From assembly GCF_000717025.1 (NCBI RefSeq), contig NZ_JNXG01000011.1, positions 186,001-250,000 on the forward strand: DNA of 64,000 nucleotides, read 5' to 3'. Position 1 is the first letter of the stretch; every line of letters starts with the position of its first letter. The translations under genes and the position numbers were made by a program. The notes below the pieces were generated by a model. It had not been told where the DNA came from. It saw only the letters and a program-made list of their open reading frames with translations, and did no database searches. Below are positions 14,836 through 23,660 of this stretch, piece by piece. Source of the DNA: Streptomyces atroolivaceus. Lineage in GTDB: Bacteria; Actinomycetota; Actinomycetes; Streptomycetales; Streptomycetaceae.

Positions 14836-16848
14836 TCAGGCCCCCTTGCCTGTGCCCGCGCCGATGCCGGTGGCGGTGGCGAAGGGGTCGCCGTACACGT
14901 ACCGGCCGAGTGCGGTGAGTGGGAAGACCTGCCGGTAGAGGTGGTAGTTGATGGAGAAGTCCCACGGGAAGCCGGTCCCGGTGAAGTGCGGCTCGTCCCA
15001 GGAGCCGTCGGCCTGCTGGGTCTCCGCCAGCCAGGCGACCCCCCGCTCCACGGACCTGCTCTCCCGCTCTCCCGCGGACAGGAGGGCGAGCAGCGCCCAC
15101 GCGGTCTGGGAGGCGGTCGAACTGCCGTGGCCGATCCACTTCTCCTCACGGTAGGAACGCAGGTCCTCGCCCCAGCCACCGTCGTCGTTCTGGACGGACT
15201 TCAGCCAGTCGACGGCCCTTCGCACCGACGGGTGCGCGGCCGGCAGCCCGGCCGCGACGAGAGCGGGCACCACGGAGCCCGTGCCGTAGATGTAGTTGAC
15301 GCCCCACCGGCCGAACCACGCCCCGTTCGGCTCCTGTTCCGCGAGCAGCCACTCGATGCCCCGCCGGGTACGGGGATGGTTCGCCCGCCCCTCGACGGCG
15401 AGCATCTCCACCACGTGTCCGGTGACGTCGGCCGACGGCGGGTCGATGACCTCACCGAAGTCGCAGAACGGCAGCCGGTTGGGGAACGGGCTGGTGTTGT
15501 CCGCGTCGAAGGCCCCCCAGGCGCCGTTGCGTGACTGCATGCCGAGGTTCCAGCGCACTCCGCGTTCGATGGCCGCCTCGACCCTCGCGGGGTCGGGGTG
15601 GCGCACTCGGCGCAGTGCCAGGACGACTTCTGCCGTGTCGTCGATGTCGGGGTAGTTGTCGTTGTGGAACTCGAAGGCCCAGCCGCCCGGGGCCAGTCCG
15701 GGCTTGCGGACGGACCAGTCGCCGGGCCGCACGATCTCCTCGCCGAGCATCCAGTCGGCCGCTCTGACCAGCGCCGGATGGTCGGGGCTCACCCCCGCGT
15801 CGGCCAGGGCGATGGTGGCGAGGCAGGTGTCCCAGACCGGGGACTGGCAGGCCTCGACCATGCGGGCCCCGTCCTCACGCCACACGGTGAACCGGTCGAG
15901 CGAGTCCAGTCCCGCCCGCATGACAGGGTGGTCCAGGTCGTAGCCGAGCAGGTGCAGGGCGATGACGGAGTACACCGCGGGCGGCTGGATGCCGCCCCAG
16001 CAGCCGTCGTTCTCCTGACGTTCGATGATCCAGCGGGCGGCGGCGTTCATGGCGATGCGCCGCAGCCGGCGCGGGGCGATCCTGTGGTAGACGTGCAGCG
16101 CCTTGTCGAGCCGCTGGAAGACGCCGTCCCAACTGGCCGCAAAAGCAGCGGGCTTGGACGGACGGGGGCACGCCGGGTCGGTGTGCAGTTCGTCCAGGGG
16201 GAAAGGGGCGGGGCGGACGGGCCGCATCGCGGACACGATGGTGAGCGGCACGATGGTCTGGCGGGCCCAGCAGCCGAAGTCGTAGATGTTGAGCGGGACC
16301 CACTTCGGGAAGAACATCAGCTCGGGCGGGAGCTCAGGAAGATCGTCCCACTTCCACCAGCCGAAGAGCGCGAGCCAGATCCGGGTGAAGACCCGGGACT
16401 CCGCGATGCCACCCTGGTCCCTGACCCAGCCGGCGGCGCGTCTCATGTGGGGGTCGTCCGGCCGGTCTCCGGCCAGCCGCAGGGCCACGTACGCCTCGAT
16501 GGTGGCGGAGAGGTCGGCCGGCCCCTCGTAGAAGGTGTTCCAGGTGCCGTCGCCGAGCTGCTCGCCCCGGATGAAGCGGGCCGCCGCCTTGACGGTGTCC
16601 GGGTCCTGGATCCCGAGGAACTGGCGGAGCAGCAGGTCCTCCGCGTCCATGGTGACGTTGGTGGCGAGGTCTCCCTTCCACCAGCCCTGCTCGTCCTGCC
16701 TGCCGAGGAGGTGCTCCACCGAGCGTTCCGCGGCCAGCCGCGCGACGGCGAACAAGTCGTCCGCGGCGATGGTTGATTCGGTCGGATCGCTTGCCGTGGC
16801 TGCGCGGAGGTTCGCTGCCCCGGTGCTTCCGTCGGTCGTCGCTGTCAT
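14836..16848 (-). CDS. shc: squalene-hopene cyclase
   Basis: This 670-residue terpene cyclase carries the catalytic acid motif DIDDTA at residues 401-406 and several QW repeats of the family (QDEQGWW, RQENDGCWGG, SRNGAWGAF, EPNGAWFGRW, QNDDGGWGE, QQADGSWDE). It folds squalene and protonates it to make hopene and hopanol at the membrane. The ATG start follows GAAGGGGAAG. It lies downstream of the squalene-forming genes and is separated from the prenyl synthase by 104 bp containing a strong hairpin. Family length is usually 630-680 residues, so it is complete. Confidence 0.97.
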   Translation of the reverse strand: MTATTDGSTGAANLRAATASDPTESTIAADDLFAVARLAAERSVEHLLGRQDEQGWWKGDLATNVTMDAEDLLLRQFLGIQDPDTVKAAARFIRGEQLGDGTWNTFYEGPADLSATIEAYVALRLAGDRPDDPHMRRAAGWVRDQGGIAESRVFTRIWLALFGWWKWDDLPELPPELMFFPKWVPLNIYDFGCWARQTIVPLTIVSAMRPVRPAPFPLDELHTDPACPRPSKPAAFAASWDGVFQRLDKALHVYHRIAPRRLRRIAMNAAARWIIERQENDGCWGGIQPPAVYSVIALHLLGYDLDHPVMRAGLDSLDRFTVWREDGARMVEACQSPVWDTCLATIALADAGVSPDHPALVRAADWMLGEEIVRPGDWSVRKPGLAPGGWAFEFHNDNYPDIDDTAEVVLALRRVRHPDPARVEAAIERGVRWNLGMQSRNGAWGAFDADNTSPFPNRLPFCDFGEVIDPPSADVTGHVVEMLAVEGRANHPRTRRGIEWLLAEQEPNGAWFGRWGVNYIYGTGSVVPALVAAGLPAAHPSVRRAVDWLKSVQNDDGGWGEDLRSYREEKWIGHGSSTASQTAWALLALLSAGERESRSVERGVAWLAETQQADGSWDEPHFTGTGFPWDFSINYHLYRQVFPLTALGRYVYGDPFATATGIGAGTGKGA

Positions 16849-16896
16849 GGCTTCCCCTTCGTGCAGTTTGGTCCTCTGCTGTGCTGGGGTCTCCGT

Positions 16897-16924
16897 CGGC
16901 GGGCGCCCCGTGGGGCGCCCGCCG
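16897..16924 (-). terminator. strong intercistronic hairpin between prenyl synthase and shc
   Basis: Arms CGGCGGGCGCCCC (16897-16909) and its complement (16912-16924) give 13 pairs around a 2-base centre, so the innermost pairs must open. It sits inside the hopanoid operon, 29 bp after the prenyl synthase stop and 49 bp before the shc start. It may lower transcription into shc or protect the upstream message. Confidence 0.6.
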
Positions 16925-16952
16925 GCGACTGCGAGTCATATCTGGATGGTGA

Positions 16953-18056
16953 TCATCTCTTTCGTACGACCACGAAGTCGGCGAGCTCGGTGAGCTGCGC
17001 CCGCACTCGTTCCGGCATGTCGACGCCGTGCAGCGCCTCGATGGCTACCGCGTGCTGACGGCGGGCCTCCTGGGCGGTCCACTCGCGGCCGCCCGCCTCC
17101 TCGATGAGTGCCGCACGAGCGGCGAACTCCTCTTCGGAGAAGCTGTCGAAGTCGCTGCTCTTGGCGTCGGCGGCGAGCAGTTCGCCCAGGCGCTCGGAGG
17201 CGGGTCCGCCCGCGGCGAGCGCCGCGACGACGGGCAGGGACTTCTTGCGCTGGCGCAGATCGCTCCAGGTCTGCTTGCCCGTGGACTCCGGGTCGCCCCA
17301 GATCCCGAGCAGGTCGTCGACCGCCTGGAAGGCGAGGCCGAGGTGGTAGCCGTACGCCTCGAGGACGTCGGCGGTACGGTCGTCGGCTCCGCCGAGCACG
17401 GCGCCGATGGAGACGGCGCAGGCGAGCAGGGCGCCCGTCTTGTTGCCCTCCATCTCCAGGCACTCCTCGACGGTGACCCGCTCGCGGTGCTCGTAGGAGA
17501 TGTCCTGGGCCTGTCCGTCGATCAGCTTGCGGCTGGCCGTCGTCAGCCGGCGGGCGGCACGCCCGGCCTCGACGGTGCCGAGCTCCAGCAGGATCTCGTT
17601 GGCCAGGGCGAAGAGCGCGTCGCCGACGAGGATCGCCTGGGCGGGGCCGTGCACCTTCCAGACCGTGTCGCGGTGGCGGCGCTGCTCGTCGCCGTCCATC
17701 AGGTCGTCGTGCAGCAGCGAGAAGTTGTGCACGAGTTCGACCGCCACGGCTCCGGGGATCCCGGCCTCCGCCGGGGCGCCCGCCGCCTCCGCGGACAGAA
17801 GGGCCAGCGCGGGACGCACGGCCTTGCCTCCGTCGCCGTCGGCCGGTTGTCCCTGGGCATCGATCCAGCCGAAGTGGTAAGCCGCGACGGTGTCCATGGG
17901 CGGCGCCAGCCGGTCCACGGCAGCTCGCAGCACCGGCGCTGACAGGGCCCTTCCGCGCTCCAGAAGCGCGGTGACGTCCGTGGTGTCCGCCACGGTGTCG
18001 TAAGCCGGATTCGCCGGGGTCACAGACTCTCCTCTTGTTCCGGTGGTACTGCTCAT
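16953..18056 (-). CDS. polyprenyl (probably farnesyl) diphosphate synthase
   Basis: This 367-residue trans-isoprenyl diphosphate synthase has the first aspartate-rich motif in LLHDDLMDGD and the second in AVDDLLGIWGD, with KAVRPALALLSAEAAG for IPP binding. In this locus it should supply farnesyl diphosphate for the HpnCDE squalene route. ATG 18056 overlaps the hpnE stop as ATGA; GTG 18023 has a better ribosome site (GAGGAG) and is a real alternative. The chain length cannot be fixed from motifs alone. The 104-bp gap to shc contains a hairpin. Confidence 0.92.
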   Translation of the reverse strand: MSSTTGTRGESVTPANPAYDTVADTTDVTALLERGRALSAPVLRAAVDRLAPPMDTVAAYHFGWIDAQGQPADGDGGKAVRPALALLSAEAAGAPAEAGIPGAVAVELVHNFSLLHDDLMDGDEQRRHRDTVWKVHGPAQAILVGDALFALANEILLELGTVEAGRAARRLTTASRKLIDGQAQDISYEHRERVTVEECLEMEGNKTGALLACAVSIGAVLGGADDRTADVLEAYGYHLGLAFQAVDDLLGIWGDPESTGKQTWSDLRQRKKSLPVVAALAAGGPASERLGELLAADAKSSDFDSFSEEEFAARAALIEEAGGREWTAQEARRQHAVAIEALHGVDMPERVRAQLTELADFVVVRKR

Positions 18057-19441
18057 GCCGCCTCCTGCAGCGGATGTTCGTGTGGCCGGCCGAGGGCCTG
18101 GAGCGCGGCGTCCGCGGCGGTGCGGCCACTGCGGACGGCACCCTCCATCGTGGCGGGCCAGCCGGTGGCGGTCCAGGCTCCCGCCAGGTGCAGCCCGGCG
18201 GCGCGGGTGTGGGTGCCCGGCCTCAGACGTCCCACCCCCGGTGTGGGTGCGAAGGTCGCGGTGCGTTCCCGGGTGACGAAGAAGTCGCGGATCCCGGCTC
18301 CTTCCGCCGCCGGGAGAAGCCGCTCCAGCTCGGGCAGGTAACGGGTGCGCAGTTCCGCGACGGGCAGGTCGATCTCGTCCTGCGCCGCGGACTGGGACAC
18401 CGCGAGGTACTGGCCGCCGCCCTGGAGACCGGAGGACGCGGTGCGGTCGAAGACCCATTGCACGGGTGACCCGAGCGCGGCGAAGAACGGCCTGCGCAAC
18501 ACCTTGCGGTCGTAGACGACGTGCACGTTCAGGATCGGTGCGTCGGTGAGGTCGAGCAGCCGCCCGGGGTCGTCGAGGGCTCCCTCGGGCAGCAGACGGT
18601 GGGTCTCCCCCTGCGGCACGGCCAGGACGACGGTGTCCGCGTCGAAGCTTTCGCCGTCGGTCCCGACGGCCCACCGCCCGTCCTCGGCGCGGGTGAGGGA
18701 CCCCACCCGGGTGCGCAGGTGGATCGCCACGCCCGCCGATTCGAGCGCCTTGCGGGCGAGGGTGTCGTGGAGGTCCCCGAGCGGCACGGCGGCCCAGCCG
18801 ATGTCGGCGGCCCCGGGTTCGGAGAGGAGACCCGTCTTGAAGACCTTGGCGGCGAGCGCCATGGAGGCGTTCTCAGCGGTGGCGTTGAGCGTGGCGACGC
18901 CCACGAGGTCCCAGAGCGCCTCGATGGTGCGGTGCGACTGCCCCTGGCGGCGGAGCCAGGTGGCGAAGTCGATGCCGTCGAGCGCGGGGTCGGCGGGGTC
19001 GAGACGGCCCAGCGCCAGTGCGGCACGGGCGACGCCCGCCTTCTCGGCGAGTGACAGGTGCGGGTAGGCGGCGAGCCCACCCGCGAGGTGCAGCGGCACG
19101 GGCAGCCCGGTGCGGCGCAGCCGTCCGAGCCTCGGCCCGGCGGACCGGCCCACGTCGAGTACGGGCACGTCGAGACGGTCCTGCAGCGGGGCGAGGTGGG
19201 TCCCTTCGATCCGGTCGAGGAACCAGCGGTAGGCCGTACAGCAGCGCAGGTAGACGTGCTGGCCGTTGTCGACCGACAGGTCGCCGCGCCGGAAGGAGAA
19301 GGCGAGCCCGCCGAGCCGGGGGCGGCCTTCGAGCAGGGTCACGCCGAGCCCCGCGTCGGCGAGACGCAGCGCGGCGGTGACGCCTGCGAGCCCGCCGCCG
19401 ACGACCACCGCGTGGGAGGACCGAGGGCTCCGGCCGGTCAT
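18053..19441 (-). CDS. hpnE: hydroxysqualene dehydroxylase (squalene-associated FAD desaturase)
   Basis: This 462-residue flavoprotein has an N-terminal dinucleotide fold, HAVVVGGGLAGVTAALRLADAG, then GGLAFSFRRGD and a C-terminal LAGAWTATGWPATMEGAVRSG that completes the FAD site, as in phytoene desaturase relatives. HpnE reduces hydroxysqualene to squalene, the last of three steps that replace squalene synthase. ATG 19441 is preceded by GGGAG. It follows hpnD by 115 bp and overlaps the prenyl synthase by 4 bp. Confidence 0.94.
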   Translation of the reverse strand: MTGRSPRSSHAVVVGGGLAGVTAALRLADAGLGVTLLEGRPRLGGLAFSFRRGDLSVDNGQHVYLRCCTAYRWFLDRIEGTHLAPLQDRLDVPVLDVGRSAGPRLGRLRRTGLPVPLHLAGGLAAYPHLSLAEKAGVARAALALGRLDPADPALDGIDFATWLRRQGQSHRTIEALWDLVGVATLNATAENASMALAAKVFKTGLLSEPGAADIGWAAVPLGDLHDTLARKALESAGVAIHLRTRVGSLTRAEDGRWAVGTDGESFDADTVVLAVPQGETHRLLPEGALDDPGRLLDLTDAPILNVHVVYDRKVLRRPFFAALGSPVQWVFDRTASSGLQGGGQYLAVSQSAAQDEIDLPVAELRTRYLPELERLLPAAEGAGIRDFFVTRERTATFAPTPGVGRLRPGTHTRAAGLHLAGAWTATGWPATMEGAVRSGRTAADAALQALGRPHEHPLQEAA

Positions 19442-19556
19442 GCCTGCTCCCTTCGCCGTGCCGCCGCGGTCAGCGGTGTACGCCGCGCCGTCGCAGACAG
19501 GGACGCACGGAGGTCCCGGGAGGTTGCCCGCCCCGCACGTCGGTTCGCTCCCTTCA

Positions 19557-20510
19557 TCAGACCCTCCCCCTGGCCGTCCGGCGTGAGATGTAGCGCGCGT
19601 CGAGGCCCGAAAGGCCGCGCACCGCAACGTACGCCTTCTCGTGGCCGGGCAGCGAGACCCTGCCGCGCAGGACGGCCTCGGGATCGCGTTCGATCCGGTC
19701 GAGGAGCCGGCGGTAGATGCCGGCCATGGCGGCCACGCAGGCCCCGCTGCGGCGGTCCAGCATGGGCAGGAGCCGGTAGCCCTCGGCGAAGAGTGCCCGT
19801 GCGCGCCGGACCTCGAAGTGCACCAGGCCGGCGAAGTCGGACCCGGGGGGCGGGGTGGCCCGGTGGAATCCGGCGGAGCAGCCGAATTTGGCGAGGTCGT
19901 CGGCGGGCAGGTACGTACGCCCGTTGCCGGCGTCCTCACGGACGTCACGCAGGATGTTGGTGAGCTGGAGCGCGAGGCCGAGGGTGTCGGCGTACTCCGC
20001 GGCCCGTTCGGCTCCGGGTGCCCCCGCCTCCGTGCCGAAGACGCCCAGGCTGAGGCGCCCGATGGCACCCGCGACACACCGGCAGTACGTCTTCAGGTCG
20101 CCCCAGGTCTCGTAGGTCGCGCCGCGCACGTCCATCAGCACGCCGTCGATGAGCTCGTCGAGGCCACCGAGCGGCAGCGGGAACCGGCGCGCGGCGTCGG
20201 CCAGGGCGACCGCGACCGGGTCGGTGTCGTCCTCGTCGACCGCCTTGTCCCGGATCCGGCCGAGCAGGAGACGGGTGTCCTCCAGCCGGGCGCGCTTGGT
20301 CCCCGGATCCAGTTCGCCGTCGCCGATGTCGTCGACCCGACGGGAGAAGGCGTACAGCGCCGACATGGCCTGCCGCTTCTCGTACGGCAGCAGTCGGATG
20401 CCGTACGCGAAATTGCGGGCCTGCTGCCCGGTGACGGCCTCGCAGTAGCTGTATGCGGCCTGTACCGGTGCCGACATGTACGTCGTCTGTCCCTCCACGG
20501 TCCGGCTCAC
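19557..20510 (-). CDS. hpnD: presqualene diphosphate synthase
   Basis: This 317-residue squalene/phytoene synthase-family protein has both aspartate-rich motifs, FSRRVDDIGDGE and TNILRDVREDAGNGRTYLP. HpnD condenses two farnesyl diphosphates to presqualene diphosphate. The GTG start 20510 overlaps the hpnC stop as GTGA. An in-frame ATG at 20477 would remove 11 residues. It sits directly between hpnC and hpnE, the usual order. The closely related hpnC is distinguished by its shorter, altered second motif. Confidence 0.93.
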   Translation of the reverse strand: MSRTVEGQTTYMSAPVQAAYSYCEAVTGQQARNFAYGIRLLPYEKRQAMSALYAFSRRVDDIGDGELDPGTKRARLEDTRLLLGRIRDKAVDEDDTDPVAVALADAARRFPLPLGGLDELIDGVLMDVRGATYETWGDLKTYCRCVAGAIGRLSLGVFGTEAGAPGAERAAEYADTLGLALQLTNILRDVREDAGNGRTYLPADDLAKFGCSAGFHRATPPPGSDFAGLVHFEVRRARALFAEGYRLLPMLDRRSGACVAAMAGIYRRLLDRIERDPEAVLRGRVSLPGHEKAYVAVRGLSGLDARYISRRTARGRV

Positions 20511-21427
20511 CCCTCTCTGTGCGCTCTTCGCAGGACGTCTCCCACTTCGCGCAGCAGTCTGGGCGCGGTGGGCTTGGGCGGTCCGGGCAGTACGTCGAAG
20601 CCGGCGGCCGAGATCGCGCCGAGTGCCGCCCGCCCGCCGCCGACGAATCCGGCGAGCAGCAGCTTGAGCCGGCCGTGGACGCTGCCCACCAGGGGGACGC
20701 CCTCGTCCAGCAGGCCACGGGCGCGCTCCGCCTCGTACGCGACCAGGGCGCGTACCGCCGCGCCCGCGGACGGTGCGGCCAGGTCCGGTTCGCCGACGTG
20801 GAAGCGGGCCATGTCCTCGGCGGGCAGGTAGATCCGGTCGCGACCGAGGTCCTCGGCGACGTCCTGGAGGTGCTCGGCGATCTGCAGGGCGGTGCAGACG
20901 GCGTCGGAGCGGCGGATGCGCTCGGGGCTCGCGGTACCGGTGATCTGCAGGACGAGCCGGCCGACGGGGTTGGCGGAGAGCTCGCAGTAGGCGAGCAGGT
21001 CCCCGTAGGTCCCGTAGCGGCGGATCTTCTGGTCCTGCCGGTTGGCCTCGACCAGTCCCAGGAACGGTTCGGGGGTGAGCGCGCAGCGCCGCACGGTGGG
21101 GCGCAGGGCGCGCATCAGGGGGTGGCGCGGACCGTCGCCGGTGGACGAGAAGACTCGGTGCAGATCGGCTTCGAGGGCGTCCAGCGCGGCGAGCCGGTCC
21201 TCGCTCCGTCCGGGTTCGAGGCCGAGGTGACGGGCGTCGGCGCCGCCGGGCGCCAGGTCGCCGTCACCGATGTCGTCGACGAGGCGGGCGAATCCGTAGA
21301 CGGCCATCAGGTCGTCGCGCCAGGCGCGGGGCAGGAAGAAGGGGGCCACGGGGAAGTTCTCGTCCGCGGCCTTGTCGAGCGTGGCGGTCGCGGTGGCGTC
21401 GACGCGCGCCTGATGGGTACGGGTCAC
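20507..21427 (-). CDS. hpnC: hydroxysqualene synthase
   Basis: This 306-residue squalene/phytoene synthase-family protein begins with DENFPVAPFFLPRAWRDDL, which is typical of HpnC. It has FARLVDDIGDGD and AEHLQDVAEDLGRDRIYLPAED. HpnC turns presqualene diphosphate into hydroxysqualene. It is the first gene of the reverse-strand hopanoid operon and starts at GTG 21427 with only a weak GGGCGG site. The promoter must be within the next 400 bp upstream. Confidence 0.93.
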   Translation of the reverse strand: MTRTHQARVDATATATLDKAADENFPVAPFFLPRAWRDDLMAVYGFARLVDDIGDGDLAPGGADARHLGLEPGRSEDRLAALDALEADLHRVFSSTGDGPRHPLMRALRPTVRRCALTPEPFLGLVEANRQDQKIRRYGTYGDLLAYCELSANPVGRLVLQITGTASPERIRRSDAVCTALQIAEHLQDVAEDLGRDRIYLPAEDMARFHVGEPDLAAPSAGAAVRALVAYEAERARGLLDEGVPLVGSVHGRLKLLLAGFVGGGRAALGAISAAGFDVLPGPPKPTAPRLLREVGDVLRRAHREG

Positions 21428-21738
21428 TGCGTACCGCCCGACGCGGGGACGGCGAAACCACGTCGAGGCTGGAGATCTTCCATCATTGCCGTCATATCTC
21501 CCGTTCTACACTGCCGACCCAAAACATCCCTTTTCGGACACGCCGCTCGTCCGGCCGAGTGCGACACGCACACAACGGGCGATGCGCCGGGGGCGTATCA
21601 CCCCACATGCCGCGAATCAGCACCGTCACAGCTTACGTTGTACAGCTCAGAGGGCCGCGCCGGGGTGCGGCGCCCCCCTCGGCCGACGTGCCGGCCGCCG
21701 TCAACCCTCCCCGGATCGGGGCCGATTGACGTCATCCG
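21428..21738 (-). promoter_or_regulatory. upstream region of the hopanoid operon
   Basis: No gene is seen here. On the reverse strand there are A/T-richer patches near 21500-21540 (with TGTAGAAC) and near 21630-21650 (TGTACAAC), either of which could include a -10 element. No matched -35 is convincing. The region also lies downstream of the ABC exporter operon terminator. Confidence 0.4.
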
Positions 21739-21758
21739 CCGGGAGGAGATCCTCCCGG
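21739..21758. repeat. 20-bp palindrome CCGGGAGGA-ga-TCCTCCCGG
   Basis: Two perfect 9-bp arms flank a 2-bp centre. It lies between the exporter-operon terminator and the hopanoid promoter region. It could be a second terminator or a protein-binding site; nothing decides between these. Confidence 0.45.
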
Positions 21759-21799
21759 GGCGCGACGGGGTCCTCCCGCCGCGCACACGCACACCGCGA

Positions 21800-21829
21800 G
21801 GCCCCCGCCTCCGTACTCCGGCGGGGGCC
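21800..21829 (-). terminator. terminator after the ABC exporter operon
   Basis: GGCCCCCGCC (21800-21809) and GGCGGGGGCC (21820-21829) form a perfect 10-bp stem with a 10-base loop, 13 bp beyond the stop of the ATP-binding protein gene. Confidence 0.8.
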
Positions 21830-21842
21830 ACGCACGCGACGG

Positions 21843-22628
21843 TTACTTGCCCGTCTCCCGCTCGTAGGCCTTCAGCACCTCTTCGGTGGGGCCGTCCATC
21901 AGGAGCTCGCCCTTCTCCAGCCACAGCACCCGGTCGCAGGTGTCCCTGATGGTCTTGTTGTTGTGGCTGACCAGGAAGACGGTGCCCGCCTCCTTGCGCA
22001 GTTCGCGGATCCGCTCCTCGGAGCGGACCCGGAACTTGCGGTCACCGGTGGCCAGCGCCTCGTCGATCATGAGGACGTCGTGGTTCTTGGCGGCCGCGAT
22101 CGAGAAGCGGAGCCGGGCCGCCATGCCGGACGAGTACGTCCGCATCGGCAGCGTGATGAAGTCGCCCTTCTCGTTGATCCCGGAGAAGTCCACGATGTCC
22201 TGGTACCGCGCCCGGATCTCCTCGCGGCTCATGCCCATCGCGAGGCCGCCGAGCACGACGTTCCGCTCGCCGGTCAGGTCGCTCATGAGGGCCGCGTTGA
22301 CACCCAGCAAGGACGGCTGACCGTCGGTGTAGACCTTGCCGTGCTCGGTCGGCAGCAGGCCCGCGATGGCCCGCAGCAGGGTGGACTTGCCGGAACCGTT
22401 GGTCCCGATGAGGCCGATGGCCTGCCCTCGGTAGGCGGTGAAGGAGACGCCCCGCACCGCGTGCACCTTGCGCACGCCGCGCGGTTCGCCCTTGCCGCGG
22501 CGCATGATCCGGCTCAGTGCCGCGGTGGCGCTGCCCTTGCCGCCGCCCGTGCCGCTGACCCGGTACACGATGTGCACGTCGTCCGCGATCACGGTGGGGA
22601 TGTGTCCCTGGGACGATTCCTCAGCCAC
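21843..22628 (-). CDS. ABC exporter ATPase, TagH/Wzt type
   Basis: This 261-residue ATPase has Walker A GTNGSGKST, the signature YSSGMAARL and Walker B VLMIDEAL followed by the switch His in LVSHNN. This is the pattern of exporters for teichoic acids and O-antigen chains. It powers flipping of a lipid-linked glycan or polyol phosphate across the membrane together with the permease. The GTG start 22628 overlaps the permease end by 8 bp. No C-terminal carbohydrate-binding extension is present, unlike chain-length-sensing Wzt proteins. Confidence 0.92.
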   Translation of the reverse strand: MAEESSQGHIPTVIADDVHIVYRVSGTGGGKGSATAALSRIMRRGKGEPRGVRKVHAVRGVSFTAYRGQAIGLIGTNGSGKSTLLRAIAGLLPTEHGKVYTDGQPSLLGVNAALMSDLTGERNVVLGGLAMGMSREEIRARYQDIVDFSGINEKGDFITLPMRTYSSGMAARLRFSIAAAKNHDVLMIDEALATGDRKFRVRSEERIRELRKEAGTVFLVSHNNKTIRDTCDRVLWLEKGELLMDGPTEEVLKAYERETGK

Positions 22629-23550
22629 GGCCGTACCGTTCCTCTGCCTTCCAGAAGTACACGAAGCCCACGACGCCCACCACGAGCGCCCAGACGAGCC
22701 CGACGGCCCAGACGTGGTCCGGCAGGTTCTCGGAGCCGTACCCGTCGATCAGTGCGAAGCGGACCAGGTCCATGTAGATGGCCGCCGGGTTGTACTGCAG
22801 CACATCGGCGATCCACTGGGGCTTCCCCTCCAGCATCACGGGGATGGAGAACATGACGCCGGAGCCGTACATCCAGGTGCGCATGATGAACGGCATCAGC
22901 TGGGCGAGGTCGGGGGTCTTGCTGCCCAGCCGGGCCATGACCAGGGCCAGCCCGGTGTTGAACACGAACTGCAGGGCCAGTGCCGGGATGATCAGCAGCC
23001 AGGACAGCCTGGGATAGCTGCCGAAGCCCATCGCCACCGCGAACAGCACGACCATGGAGTACAGAAGCTGCTGGAGCTGCTGGAGCGAGAACGAGACGGG
23101 CAGCGAGGCCCGGGGGAAGTGCAGCGCCCTGACCAGGCCGATGTTCCCGGAGATCGAGCGCACCCCCGCCATGACGGAGCTCTGGGTGAAGGTGAAGACG
23201 AAGACCCCGGTCACCAGGAACGGAACGAAGACCTCCTGGCTCATCCCCCTGCTGGTGCCGAGGATCAGGCCGAAGATCAGGAAGTAGACCAGGGCGTTCA
23301 GCAGCGGTGTGGCCACCTGCCACAGCTGGCCGAGTTTCGCCTGGCTGTACTGCGCGGTCAGCTTCGCCCTCGAGAACGCCAGGATGAAATGCCGCCGGCC
23401 CCAGAGCTGCCGGATGTACGCGAACAGCCCGGGCCGGGCGCCGCTCACCGTCAAGCCGTACTTGTCGGCCAGCTGGGACGCGCTCAGTCCCTCGTCGGCG
23501 GACGGCGGGCTGCTCAGCGCAATCCCGCCGTCATGGGTCGTGTCACTCAC
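22621..23550 (-). CDS. ABC exporter permease, TagG/Wzm type
   Basis: This 309-residue integral membrane protein of the ABC-2 type has a polar N-terminus of about 60 residues and roughly six hydrophobic segments (for example LNALVYFLIFGLIL, VPFLVTGVFVFTF, LWALVVGVVGFVYF). The amphipathic N-terminal helix GRRHFILAFSRAKLTAQYSQ is typical of Wzm/TagG proteins. With the overlapping ATPase gene it forms a two-subunit exporter. GTG 23550 is the start. The glycosyltransferase gene upstream is 110 bp away, so a second promoter may lie there. Confidence 0.9.
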   Translation of the reverse strand: MSDTTHDGGIALSSPPSADEGLSASQLADKYGLTVSGARPGLFAYIRQLWGRRHFILAFSRAKLTAQYSQAKLGQLWQVATPLLNALVYFLIFGLILGTSRGMSQEVFVPFLVTGVFVFTFTQSSVMAGVRSISGNIGLVRALHFPRASLPVSFSLQQLQQLLYSMVVLFAVAMGFGSYPRLSWLLIIPALALQFVFNTGLALVMARLGSKTPDLAQLMPFIMRTWMYGSGVMFSIPVMLEGKPQWIADVLQYNPAAIYMDLVRFALIDGYGSENLPDHVWAVGLVWALVVGVVGFVYFWKAEERYGRG

Positions 23551-23660
23551 AGTTAAGAACTCTCGTCTTCACGATGCGCAGCCGGTCGCGGGCGCGGCCA
23601 AGGCGGACAGGTACCCCGTACGGAATGGATACGGCTCATGGTCTCAGAGACAGAAGCCTC

